A stretch of 46,366 nt of DNA from Shimia sp. Lineage in GTDB: Bacteria; Pseudomonadota; Alphaproteobacteria; Rhodobacterales; Rhodobacteraceae. The stretch covers positions 1 to 46,366 of the forward strand of contig JAAENN010000205.1 in the NCBI GenBank assembly GCA_024224295.1, given 5' to 3'. The notes beneath the pieces are model-generated. The model did no database searches and had not been told where the DNA came from. It saw only the letters and a list, made by a program, of their open reading frames with translations. Of this stretch, positions 19,143-27,369 are shown in pieces. Made by a program: the position numbers and the translations under genes. Within the stretch, counting starts at the first letter, position 1. Each line of letters starts with the position of its first letter.

Positions 19143-20894
19143 TCAAAATTCGGGAGCCAATTCAAAGTCCCCAATCCAAAGAGACTGTCGGCTGCCGGGG
19201 GCTACTTCATAGTGCCCCTCCAATATAGAACGAACTTGCGCCACCGTCACGTCTTTGCCGTCAAATGGCGTCAGATTTTCACCCAAAACAAGATTCTCCC
19301 GGCCTACGGACACGCTAAATGCGTCAAATTTATGCGTGTCCTCCGGTACAAAGAGGATTCCCTGAGTTCCCGGAACATCATGTGCAAACGCACCGGTGAC
19401 AAGTACACATCCGATTTCTGGGTTTAATGGACAATTATCAGACCAATTGCGCAGCCAATAATCAGGCAAATCCTCCAACATCGCCAAAGTAACGTCCTCG
19501 TGCTCCGGTAACACTGTCAAATTGTCGTAAATGTCACGCGCCCGGGACGCTGCAAGGCGGCCATTATGTCCGTTCTCATACTGCCAACGTATGTCACTCG
19601 CCTGCGCCCGTTCAATTTCCGCCAAAAGCTCAGGCGAGGATTGTTTCGCCCCTTGCTCCAACACCAATAGCCCCGCCCTTCCCGGCTTGCCCCATTCATG
19701 GGCCAACTCGAACAAAGCCATATCATCAACAGGGACACCCCCGCTTTCGATCCTAGCCACCTGTGAGCGCGAGGACAGCCACTCCGCATTTAAAAGCGGG
19801 CTCTGCCAGGCCGCAGATGTCAACAGAACCACCACCGCGACCATAATATTTGCCTGACGGATGCGCGCCATCCACGTGCCACGCAACGCAATAGCCACAG
19901 CGTAGGTCACAGCATAAAGGGCGACTATCGCGGAGGTACAGGCTGCAGCCAGCCTTGCAGGCGTCCAACCGTATTGAGACACGCGCAGCCACAAGGCGTA
20001 GATGGCAAGCCCCGCGATCACCGGCAACAACAACGCCAGCGCCGCAGTGCACAGCCGCATCCAAGACGAACGAACTGCATCCGCGTCGCCTCGGTCCAAA
20101 GAAATACTCACCAAACTGATCATCGTCAGCCCGACAAACAACAGTGTGGCTGTCCGGCTGAGGCTGCCAAAGAGATCACCAGGCCCTTGCGACAAGGCCG
20201 CAACAACAAATACGAGCACCACTCCCAAAACCACAGGCACCAGCAGGCGCAGCAATCGTAACACCAAGAATGGCGACAGATACTCGCGCATCTCATGCAC
20301 CACTGACAGACCCAAGCCCAATGCAAAACCGGTGATCACAAAGGGTGCGCCATCGATGTCGATGACATCCTCAATAATGGTTAGCCCAACAATCTCAAGA
20401 AGCGCATTGCTCATAATCAGCACCGCCCAGAACAGACCGGCAAACAACCAGCCTGCGGAATATCTCACAAGAATACTCCAGCTCACATCAAAGAGATGGC
20501 CGTAGTCACGCAAACTGTGACGATCCCGCAAAAGTGCGGCAGCAAAAGGGGTGCCGATCGTGATAAACACACCCCATGCCAAAATTGGATGCAGCGCGTC
20601 AGAAAAGGCCTCCAGAGAGGCAAACCGAGACCCCGCCCAGGTAAGCATCAGCGCCGCAAAAGCGGACAAACACACCGCAGGTAACGCCGCGCGAGCCACG
20701 CGGTATGGCCCACTTAATCCCATCAGAACGGCAAAAAACCCCGCCACAAATGAGCTCACCGCCAAATAGACATGTGGATGGTTGATGACATCTGGGAGAT
20801 ATTCCACCAGCGTCCAAATCGCCAAACCGGCGATGGCGCCAATAATAGCCATCTCGGCGCGCCCAGTCACTGTGCGCCCGTCCTGAGTGTGCAT
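19143..20894 (-). CDS. DUF4153 multi-spanning membrane protein
   Basis: A 583-residue protein whose first two thirds hold roughly ten or more hydrophobic segments (for example AIIGAIAGLAIWTLV, VVLGVVLVFVVAAL, LALLLPVIAGLAIYALWL), and whose last 200 residues are soluble and acidic, with cysteines in NCPLNPEIGC. This matches the DUF4153 family; function is unknown. It stands alone on the minus strand, 62 bases upstream of the H-NOX gene, and could be read with it. A TATAAA-like hexamer occurs in the 122-base upstream gap, but no well-spaced -35 element was found. Confidence 0.75.
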   Translation of the reverse strand: MHTQDGRTVTGRAEMAIIGAIAGLAIWTLVEYLPDVINHPHVYLAVSSFVAGFFAVLMGLSGPYRVARAALPAVCLSAFAALMLTWAGSRFASLEAFSDALHPILAWGVFITIGTPFAAALLRDRHSLRDYGHLFDVSWSILVRYSAGWLFAGLFWAVLIMSNALLEIVGLTIIEDVIDIDGAPFVITGFALGLGLSVVHEMREYLSPFLVLRLLRLLVPVVLGVVLVFVVAALSQGPGDLFGSLSRTATLLFVGLTMISLVSISLDRGDADAVRSSWMRLCTAALALLLPVIAGLAIYALWLRVSQYGWTPARLAAACTSAIVALYAVTYAVAIALRGTWMARIRQANIMVAVVVLLTSAAWQSPLLNAEWLSSRSQVARIESGGVPVDDMALFELAHEWGKPGRAGLLVLEQGAKQSSPELLAEIERAQASDIRWQYENGHNGRLAASRARDIYDNLTVLPEHEDVTLAMLEDLPDYWLRNWSDNCPLNPEIGCVLVTGAFAHDVPGTQGILFVPEDTHKFDAFSVSVGRENLVLGENLTPFDGKDVTVAQVRSILEGHYEVAPGSRQSLWIGDFELAPEF

Positions 20895-21016
20895 GGTGCC
20901 CCTCCCGCAACCCTGTGCGGCGTTTATAGCGATGAGCGTTCCAAAAACAATGATTTATAGCAATTGCCGCATGTGACAATTCTGGCAGGCTACACCGTCA
21001 AAACGGCACAATCGCC

Positions 21017-22585
21017 TTAAAAGTCGGTTGGGGCGCCGCCTTCCTCTTGGCGTTTGGCCACAAACTCCACCAAGGCCGCGCGATGCTCCGGCGGCATGGG
21101 TGGAGCTTCAAACTCGGCCAGAATGTCCTTGTAAAGATGATGCGCACGTTCCGCAGTCCACCTGCCTCCAGCCGCCTCAAATGCCTCGTAATTGCGCCAG
21201 TCAGAGACAAACGGCTGATGGAACGCCGATGTATACCGCTGTTGCGTATGATCAGTGCCAAAGAAGTGCCCGTCCGTGCTCACCTCAGCAATGGCATCAA
21301 AGGCAATCTCTTCTGGTCCTGTGGCACAGATTTCTGGCTCCAGGTAGCGCTGGATCATCTGCAACTCTTCACAGTCCATGACAAATTTCTCAGGACTGGC
21401 AATCAATCCTCCTTCGAGCCAGCCTGCTGCATGATAGACCATGTTGGTGCCCGACTGCACCGCGCTCCACAAGCTGTTACAGGTCTCCCACATCGCCTGC
21501 CCGTCCGGTACATTGGCCGCACAGACGCCGCTGGCCCGCATCGGCAGGCCATAAAACCGCGCCATTTGACCGGTCATCTGTGTTGCCCGCATGTACTCTG
21601 GCGTGCCAAAAGCCGGCGCGCCCGATTTCATATCTACGTTGCTGGTGAACGTGCCGATCGCGCAGGCCGCTCCGGGACGGATGTATTGTGCCAAGGCGAC
21701 CGCACTTAACGCTTCGGCCAAAGACTGCGCCACCGCGCCCGCCATGGTCACAGGTGCCATCGCCCCAGCCAAGGTGAACGGCGTGACCACAAGGCCTTGG
21801 TTGCGCCGCGCCATACGCATCCAGCCATCCATCATCGGGTGGTCGTATTTGAGCGGTGAAGTAGAGTTGATATTGGTGAACATCCGCGGGCTCGCCTCAA
21901 ACGCCTCATGGCTCAGCCCACCCGCCAGCCGCACCATTTCCATCGCGTCCTCAACCCGTTCCGCGCCCAAGGCATAGGCGTGCACCACTTTGTCGGTCAG
22001 GGTCAGCGCATCAAACAACACATCGAGATGCCGAACCGACGCGTGGATGTCCTGTGGCTCCACCGGATAGCCTCCGGTAAAGTGGATGCAGTTGAAGTAC
22101 TGCGTCAGCTTGAGCAGGTTGGCACACTGTTCCCGCGTGCCAGACACTTTGCGTCCCAACTCAAGGTCCCAATAGTTCGGTGGGCTGGAGACATTGCCAA
22201 ACAGGATATGATTGTCCCCCATCACCAGCGCTCGCTCTGGATTGCGCGGGGTTATGGTCCAGCGCGCGGGCGCTTTGCCGACCATGTCCATCACAAAAGT
22301 CCGATCAAAGAAGACCTGATCGTCTACAACTTTGCACCCGGCGGCTTTCAGGATGTCCCGCGCCTCGTCATTGTAAAAGGCGAGGCCAATTTCTTCGAGG
22401 ATACGCATGGCCCCCTCATGGATGGCCTGCACGCCTTCTGCAGAAAGCGGTTCCGTTGGGCGATCCGTATTGACCGGCAAGCGCCAGGGCATCTGCTCGA
22501 TCACGCCAGATTGCTTGCGCCGCGCTGCATTGCCCGCGCGCCCACCGCCGCGCCGCCCTCTGGGTTTGCTGTCTGCGTCTGACAT
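21017..22585 (-). CDS. MttB-family (trimethylamine methyltransferase-like) protein, non-pyrrolysine
   Basis: A 522-residue member of the MttB superfamily (RILEEIGLAFYNDEARDILKAAGC and NINSTSPLKYDHPMMDGWMR are typical). True trimethylamine methyltransferases contain pyrrolysine from an in-frame UAG; this gene is uninterrupted, so it belongs with the glycine-betaine-type methyltransferases that pass a methyl group to a corrinoid protein. The N-terminus is a basic, Gly/Arg-rich stretch (GRRGGGRAGNAARRKQ). Of two adjacent ATGs, the second (22585) has the better distance to GGAGG. No corrinoid protein or reactivase gene is nearby. It may use glycine betaine made by the carnitine module at 32-36 kb, but that is only inference. 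Confidence 0.88.
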   Translation of the reverse strand: MSDADSKPRGRRGGGRAGNAARRKQSGVIEQMPWRLPVNTDRPTEPLSAEGVQAIHEGAMRILEEIGLAFYNDEARDILKAAGCKVVDDQVFFDRTFVMDMVGKAPARWTITPRNPERALVMGDNHILFGNVSSPPNYWDLELGRKVSGTREQCANLLKLTQYFNCIHFTGGYPVEPQDIHASVRHLDVLFDALTLTDKVVHAYALGAERVEDAMEMVRLAGGLSHEAFEASPRMFTNINSTSPLKYDHPMMDGWMRMARRNQGLVVTPFTLAGAMAPVTMAGAVAQSLAEALSAVALAQYIRPGAACAIGTFTSNVDMKSGAPAFGTPEYMRATQMTGQMARFYGLPMRASGVCAANVPDGQAMWETCNSLWSAVQSGTNMVYHAAGWLEGGLIASPEKFVMDCEELQMIQRYLEPEICATGPEEIAFDAIAEVSTDGHFFGTDHTQQRYTSAFHQPFVSDWRNYEAFEAAGGRWTAERAHHLYKDILAEFEAPPMPPEHRAALVEFVAKRQEEGGAPTDF

Positions 22586-22753
22586 CATGGCCTCCCCTTC
22601 GCGTTGGGAAAAGCAAAAGCCATCTCTTGGCCGGAGTCTGCGCGTTTACGACAAAAGCCGTCGCTTTTGCAGCTTGGGAGCCGTACGACGGCCCAAATGT
22701 AAAACAGCGCACCCGATGGCACGCCGCTCAGAAATGCATGTCCTAGTGACGCC

Positions 22754-23443
22754 TTAAGCCCCCATCCACGCAGGGATGTGCCCGATGTTGGGTAAGACCA
22801 CATCTGCATGAGGGGCCAGCTCCGCCTCCAGCGCAACACCAGTAAGCACGGCCACGGTCTGCATTCCGGCACGGCGACCGGCGATCAAGTCGTGGGTGCT
22901 ATCCCCCACCATCGCCACCCGTGCCGGGGCCAGTTTGGTGTGCTCGGCAAAGGCCAACAGCGGGCCGGGTTCCGGCTTTGCGCCAAAGCCGCTGTCAAAC
23001 CCGGCTACAAAATCAAACCGGTCCATCACGCCTGCCTCGGTCAAATGCGCCTTGGCACCGTATTCCGTATCATTGGTCATCACGCCCAGCTTTAGACCCA
23101 CCTCACGAAACCGGTCCATCAACGGCGCAAGCGGCACCGCTGGTGCGAGTGGGGCCTCAGCCGCGGCCAACATCAGCTCTTCATCAATCGCGTCCACATC
23201 CGAGCCTGGCAGAGCGCCGGCCACCGCCTCCGCCGCCTCGCGGTTTGTGCCTGCAATCACAAAGCTCTCCGGCAAGAACGCCTTGGCAGTGAGGTCAAAC
23301 ATCAAAGCATCCGCAATCCGCTGCGACACCGCCCCGTCGCCTTTGGCAAAGCGGTCAATCATGCTCGCCGCCCAGCCATTCCAGGTCGCCCCGAAATCAA
23401 AGAGGGTGCCATCTTTGTCAAACAGAAGTCCGTCTACGCGCAT
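22754..23443 (-). CDS. HAD-family phosphatase (phosphoglycolate phosphatase-like)
   Basis: A 229-residue HAD hydrolase. Motif I is LLFDKDGTLFDFG with the nucleophile/acid pair DxD, motif II GVMTNDTE, motif III the lysine in GAKPEPGP, and motif IV MVGDSTHDL. The helical cap follows motif I, as in phosphoglycolate phosphatases and related nucleotidases. I start it at the ATG 23441-23443, directly before the first motif; an in-frame extension adds 22 residues without family resemblance. Specific substrate is not evident. Confidence 0.88.
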   Translation of the reverse strand: MRVDGLLFDKDGTLFDFGATWNGWAASMIDRFAKGDGAVSQRIADALMFDLTAKAFLPESFVIAGTNREAAEAVAGALPGSDVDAIDEELMLAAAEAPLAPAVPLAPLMDRFREVGLKLGVMTNDTEYGAKAHLTEAGVMDRFDFVAGFDSGFGAKPEPGPLLAFAEHTKLAPARVAMVGDSTHDLIAGRRAGMQTVAVLTGVALEAELAPHADVVLPNIGHIPAWMGA

Positions 23444-23542
23444 ATGTGGGGCTGCCTTGCCAATCTGTGATCCTGCGCGGACCTTGCCCTGCCCTTTTGT
23501 TCGGCGCAAGCCTCGCGCGGGGGCGTTAACGTAATCTTAGTG

Positions 23543-23827
23543 TCAGGTCCAATGGGTCCGGGCCGTGCCAAGCAGGGCCGCGGCGGCCATCATCGGCACT
23601 TCATAGGCGAGTGCATTGTTATCACAAAATTCCACCACCCAGGCGTCATCCATGGTGATAAACTCAAGCACAGAGCCCAAAAAATCAGGCTCAGCCGCCC
23701 GCGCACGCAGATCGTCAATAGACGCGCCGGTTGAACCCAGAAAAACAGAGCACACTTCTTCGTTGTTGACCAACCAGGCCAAGGCCTTCAGTGCAGTGGT
23801 CTCTGCGACCTCTTGAGAAACATTCAT
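23543..23827 (-). CDS. DUF3572 family protein
   Basis: A 94-residue small acidic helical protein (ALKALAWLVNNEEVCSVFLGSTG, LGSVLEFITMDDAWVVEFCD) that I recognise as DUF3572, a family found next to PleD-type response regulators in alphaproteobacteria. That arrangement is seen here: the PleD-like gene is transcribed divergently from a start 84 bases away. Function is unknown. Confidence 0.85.
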   Translation of the reverse strand: MNVSQEVAETTALKALAWLVNNEEVCSVFLGSTGASIDDLRARAAEPDFLGSVLEFITMDDAWVVEFCDNNALAYEVPMMAAAALLGTARTHWT

Positions 23828-23911
23828 TTTTTCTCACTTTCGAAAGGGTTTGTTAACCAATCATACCACAATATGAACGCGTCCCTTCTTTCCTCAGTTT
23901 CAGGTTTCTCT

Positions 23912-25333
23912 ATGGCAGCTCGCGTCCTTATCGTCGACAGTATTTCGGCGAACCGTATCTTGTTGAAAGTCAAACTTGCCGGCGCATTCGCTCAGGTTGA
24001 GCAGGCCGCCAGCGCAGGTGAGGCTTTGGATCTCCTCGAAACCGAGGCCACTCCGGACCTTCTGGTACTGGGGGGAGACCTCGTGGACATGAGCGCCATT
24101 GATCTCTGTGCCCTGATCAAGGCTCGTGCAAGCCTCGCCAACATGCCCTTGCTTTTGGTGAATACGGACGGCCACCGCGCCGACTTAATTGAGGCCCTAC
24201 GTGTTGGCGCCGATGACGCTTTTGAGATGTCCGTCAGTACCGACGCGCTTTTGGCCCGGATTCGCTCCATTGTTCGGGCGCGCAATTCTTACGAAGAGCT
24301 ACGTGCACGCGAGCAAGCCGCCCATATCCCTGGCCTCGCTGAACCACTCGCCGGATTTGAGACCCCCGCCTCTGTACTCATCGCTGGACGCAATGACACT
24401 GAAGGCACGCGCTGGCACACGCAACTTTCAAAGATGGCGCCGTTTGTCCTGCGTCATCAACGTGACGTAGATATCATGCGTAACATCGGAAAGTCTTCGG
24501 CGCCTGATGCCATCGTGCTGTCCCTCTCTGTAGCAGCGCCTGAAGAAACACTGCATTTGCTGGCTGAAATCCGTGCTAGAGCCGCAACCCGGCAGGCAGC
24601 TGTATTGGTTGTATTGGATGAAAACAACGATACGGCTCGCATCAATGCATTGGATCTGGGGGCCAATGACGTGATCGCAGACGGCTTTGATCCGGAAGAA
24701 GCGGTCTTGCGTTTGGATAAGATGATTGCGCGCAAGCGATTGATTGATCGGCTGCGCAAAAAGGTCGAAGATGGTTTGACCGCCTCCGTGACTGACCCAC
24801 TCACCGGCTTGTTCAATCGCCGCTATGCCATGCCTCATCTAGACAATATGGCCAGCCGTGCCACCTGTCAGGATGCACCAAAAGGCGATTTTGCCGTGAT
24901 GTTGGCCGACCTGGATCACTTCAAAGAGGTGAATGACAAATACGGCCATGCTGCCGGAGACATTGTGCTTGCCGAGATCGCCCGCCGCATGCGCGCCAAC
25001 ATCAAATCCGCCGATCTGATCGCCCGCATGGGCGGCGAAGAATTTCTGATAGTGGTGCAGACCGACAACCGAGACAGCGCCGCAAAAGTCGCCGAAAGAC
25101 TCTGTGATGTGGTGCGGGCCGAGCCGGTGTATCTGCGCGGCCGCGACATTCAAATTCCCGTCACCGTCAGCATTGGCGTGGCCATGGGCAGTGACATGCT
25201 CAGTGCAAAAAAGAGCCGCCTTGGTGTTAAAGACAGTCTCGCAAGCGCCCTGATTGATCGCGCTGATCAGGCACTCTACGGTGCCAAAGCGGACGGTCGT
25301 GACAAGGTGCTACTCTCCTTCACCGCCGCCTAA
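23912..25333 (+). CDS. PleD-like diguanylate cyclase with two degenerate receiver domains
   Basis: A 473-residue protein with the PleD architecture REC-REC-GGDEF. Receiver 1 (1-120) aligns well with Caulobacter PleD, but the phosphoacceptor Asp53 corresponds to Gly54 (PDLLVLGGD), the acidic pair DD is DS at 9-10, and the conserved Lys is Met. Receiver 2 (about 150-265) has Ser (PDAIVLSLS) where an Asp would be. The GGDEF domain is intact (DLDHFKEVND; GGEEF at 374-378), but the inhibitory-site motif is KSAD (365-368) instead of RxxD. So it is likely an active cyclase not switched by phosphorylation. The start at 23912 begins right at MAARVLIVD; an upstream in-frame ATG at 23873 is also possible. 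Confidence 0.88.
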   Translation: MAARVLIVDSISANRILLKVKLAGAFAQVEQAASAGEALDLLETEATPDLLVLGGDLVDMSAIDLCALIKARASLANMPLLLVNTDGHRADLIEALRVGADDAFEMSVSTDALLARIRSIVRARNSYEELRAREQAAHIPGLAEPLAGFETPASVLIAGRNDTEGTRWHTQLSKMAPFVLRHQRDVDIMRNIGKSSAPDAIVLSLSVAAPEETLHLLAEIRARAATRQAAVLVVLDENNDTARINALDLGANDVIADGFDPEEAVLRLDKMIARKRLIDRLRKKVEDGLTASVTDPLTGLFNRRYAMPHLDNMASRATCQDAPKGDFAVMLADLDHFKEVNDKYGHAAGDIVLAEIARRMRANIKSADLIARMGGEEFLIVVQTDNRDSAAKVAERLCDVVRAEPVYLRGRDIQIPVTVSIGVAMGSDMLSAKKSRLGVKDSLASALIDRADQALYGAKADGRDKVLLSFTAA

Positions 25334-25339
25334 GTCGCG

Positions 25340-25714
25340 CTACTTTTGGGTGCGGAGAAACCTGCCGATTGCGTCCTCTGTGCCCGCTACCTTACGGCCA
25401 AATCGGCACATCTGGGATGTGTTGCCCGGATCGATGCTCCGCGCGGTCAAAGCCTTATCACCCAGTTGTTTCAGGTACGCACTCTGTCCGTAAAACAACC
25501 ATTTCAAAACCTTTTGCTTACGCAACTTGTCCTGAGATTTGGCAATGTTTGCAGCAGACTGCTCTGTCATCGTCCGCAAGCCGTCACAGTCGGTTGCGAT
25601 ACGTGCAGACGCGACATACTGCCCGATAAACACATCGTATTTATTTTGAGCCTGCACTGTCGTTCCGACACCCATCGCCATCAGTCCGATGGCCATGGCC
25701 AACCGAAAAGTCAT
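25340..25714 (-). CDS. Small exported protein, DUF5333-like
   Basis: From the ATG at 25714 the protein has 124 residues, starting with a clear signal peptide (MTFRLAMAIGLMAMGVGTTVQA, cleavage after AQA). The mature part is mostly helical with two cysteines (C near DCDGLR and C in MCRFGRK) that could form a disulfide. The ending CRFGRKVAGTEDAIGRFL resembles the 'tyC.vG..ei......g.lL' ending of DUF5333 proteins of Rhodobacteraceae; this link is from memory and tentative. A longer frame from 25771 would put the signal peptide inside and is unlikely. It converges with the PleD-like gene (six-base gap). Confidence 0.6.
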   Translation of the reverse strand: MTFRLAMAIGLMAMGVGTTVQAQNKYDVFIGQYVASARIATDCDGLRTMTEQSAANIAKSQDKLRKQKVLKWLFYGQSAYLKQLGDKALTARSIDPGNTSQMCRFGRKVAGTEDAIGRFLRTQK

Positions 25715-25801
25715 CCTCTCAACTCCACTATAATCGATGGCTGAACGTACTATACGGCGCCAAAATTTCAATCACGGGTTGGTTGAAGTTTCAAAGTGAT
25801 C

Positions 25802-26341
25802 TTATGGCTGCTTCGGCGGACGTGGTTTTCCGTCTTTGGACGGATGTTTCTTGTCTTTGGGACCGCGCGTCAGTACGTCTTCCAGCCGGTCGGCATAGAC
25901 GGTGCGCTCCGCGTCACTCATTGACAGAATTTTGGTTAGGAACACATCCCGCGCCATGGCGCGACGGCGCTCCCCCGCCTGATCTAGCGTCCCGACCAGA
26001 TTGCGTAGCGCCGCTTCGTCCAATGGGGAAGATCGCAGAATCTCCAGAGCTTCTTTGTAGTGTTGATGATCTGAACGATGATCCACATTGCTCTTGCGAT
26101 AGGCGCTGCGAATAGCACGACCAACTTCACGCTTGTCCTCGAAAGTCAGCGCTTTGATATGTGGCGATCCGAACTTGTCAGACACGGATCCCTTGTCTCC
26201 CGCGCCGCGAATGCTAACTGCGGCGCCACCAACAACACCAATGATCAGCACATTCAACGCGAGCGACCCAATCAAAAGCACACGGGTCAAGCGGCGTGGC
26301 TTTGGGCTGGGCTGGGTGCTTGTTGGCTCAGTCATGCTCAT
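25802..26341 (-). CDS. Periplasmic heavy-metal sensor-like protein (CnrX/CpxP/Spy-type)
   Basis: A 179-residue protein with an N-terminal membrane anchor (VLLIGSLALNVLIIGVVGGAAV, about 21-42) and a helical periplasmic domain resembling the 'Metal_resist' family (REVGRAIRSAYR, RRRAMARDVFLTKILSMSDAERTVYADRLEDVL). The C-terminus is rich in Lys and Pro. Relatives bind metals and regulate ECF sigma factors (CnrX) or act as envelope chaperones. It overlaps the putative anti-sigma gene by four bases (ATGA at 26338-26341) and is the last gene of the sigma-factor operon, which supports a role in sensing. Confidence 0.75.
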   Translation of the reverse strand: MSMTEPTSTQPSPKPRRLTRVLLIGSLALNVLIIGVVGGAAVSIRGAGDKGSVSDKFGSPHIKALTFEDKREVGRAIRSAYRKSNVDHRSDHQHYKEALEILRSSPLDEAALRNLVGTLDQAGERRRAMARDVFLTKILSMSDAERTVYADRLEDVLTRGPKDKKHPSKDGKPRPPKQP

Positions 26342-26709
26342 TCCTCCGCCGTAAAATCAAAGGCATAGATGTCATCCAGATCGGAGAGATAGCTTTGAGC
26401 GGTCTCTCCATAAATATCAAGGCCAAGGGTGTCTTCCATCAGGGTTGTGCCCGCAGCCACACCAATCCAGACACCAGTCACCCCAGCCATAGCCACGCCG
26501 CTGAGCGCGGGCCAACCGCCCACGGCGGCCACCACAGCCGTCCACAGGCTGCGGCGTTGCTGCGGCACCGGCGCGGGCTCCGCCACTTGCAAACTTTCGG
26601 CCTCGCTAAGCACCCGCGCCAAAAGATCCGGCGACGGGGTGGCGCGGCTGTCGCTTCGAGCCGCTGCAAACAGATCGTCCAGCATATCGTCGTCAAACTT
26701 CTCAGCCAT
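26338..26709 (-). CDS. Putative anti-sigma factor, membrane protein
   Basis: A 123-residue protein starting at the ATG 26707-26709, eight bases inside the end of the ECF sigma gene. The N-terminal 45 residues are acidic and cytoplasmic in character (MAEKFDDDMLDDLFAAARSD), followed by hydrophobic segments between about 55 and 90 (VAAVGGWPALSGVAMAGVTGVWIGVAAG). No zinc-binding HxxxCxxC motif is seen, so it is not a ZAS-type anti-sigma. Its role is inferred from size, topology and translational coupling to the sigma factor. Confidence 0.65.
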   Translation of the reverse strand: MAEKFDDDMLDDLFAAARSDSRATPSPDLLARVLSEAESLQVAEPAPVPQQRRSLWTAVVAAVGGWPALSGVAMAGVTGVWIGVAAGTTLMEDTLGLDIYGETAQSYLSDLDDIYAFDFTAEE

Positions 26710-27286
26710 CGGTATACCCCAGTGCTTCGCGTTGGCTGGCCAAAGCCTCTGCCAACGCCCGTTTACCCCGCGCCGTGAGGCTTTCCACCGCCTCGACGCT
26801 GATCTCCATGATCTCCGCAATCGCCGGATTGCTTTGACCCTCGATGTGACGCAACACCACCGCCTGCCGCTGCCGCTCTGGCAAAGTCGCCAGTGCGCTT
26901 TGCAACGCATCCGCACGGGCGCGATCCTGCAATGTCTGCGCCGCCGATTTGGCATCGTCTTCCGGCTCTGGGATCGCGTCCAGCGCCACCCCTTTGGTTT
27001 TACGCAGCCGGTCGGTACACAGATTGGCGGTCACACGGTAAAGCCAGGTTGTGACCTTGGCCTCACCCTGCCGCCAGTCTGGCGCCTGTTTAAACAATCG
27101 GATCATGGCCTCTTGTGCCACATCCTCGGCCTCTGCCCGATCCCCCAACACACGGAAAGCATGCGCAAAGGCACGCGGCGTCAGCCGCAACGTCAAAGTG
27201 CGCGCTGCCGCTCCGTCTCCGTTGGCGAACAGCACCAACAACGCGTCGTCCGGCGTGTCTTCCTGTTGATCGTAAGGCATCGTCAT
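26702..27286 (-). CDS. ECF RNA polymerase sigma factor
   Basis: A 194-residue extracytoplasmic-function sigma factor. Region 2 shows AFAHAFRVLGDRAEAEDVAQEAMIRLFK and WLYRVTANLCTDRLRK; region 4 shows LPERQRQAVVLRHIEGQSNPAIAEIMEISVEAVESLTARGKRAL, the HTH that reads the -35 element. Translation is coupled to the putative anti-sigma gene. The operon sits downstream of an EF-hand protein gene on the same strand, 83 bases away, with a strong hairpin between them. Target promoters are not known. Confidence 0.93.
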   Translation of the reverse strand: MTMPYDQQEDTPDDALLVLFANGDGAAARTLTLRLTPRAFAHAFRVLGDRAEAEDVAQEAMIRLFKQAPDWRQGEAKVTTWLYRVTANLCTDRLRKTKGVALDAIPEPEDDAKSAAQTLQDRARADALQSALATLPERQRQAVVLRHIEGQSNPAIAEIMEISVEAVESLTARGKRALAEALASQREALGYTDG

Positions 27287-27335
27287 AGTCTCGATGGCTA
27301 GCCTCTTAGGGGCAGTTGTTCAATAAGCCTCGGTT

Positions 27336-27355
27336 GGGCGGCACCACCGCCGCCC
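27336..27355 (-). terminator. Strong GC hairpin between the EF-hand and sigma factor genes
   Basis: On the minus strand, 14 bases after the EF-hand stop codon, a seven-base-pair stem GGGCGGC/GCCGCCC with a six-base loop is present. No U-tract follows, so it is not a standard intrinsic terminator; it may partly stop transcription, protect the 3' end of the EF-hand mRNA, or set a lower level for the sigma operon. Confidence 0.45.
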
Positions 27356-27369
27356 TCCCGTGAGTGGGA

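Noticed and set aside
21017..22585. Pyrrolysine-containing trimethylamine methyltransferase
   Set aside because: The family match is clear, but there is no in-frame UAG and no pyl gene nearby.
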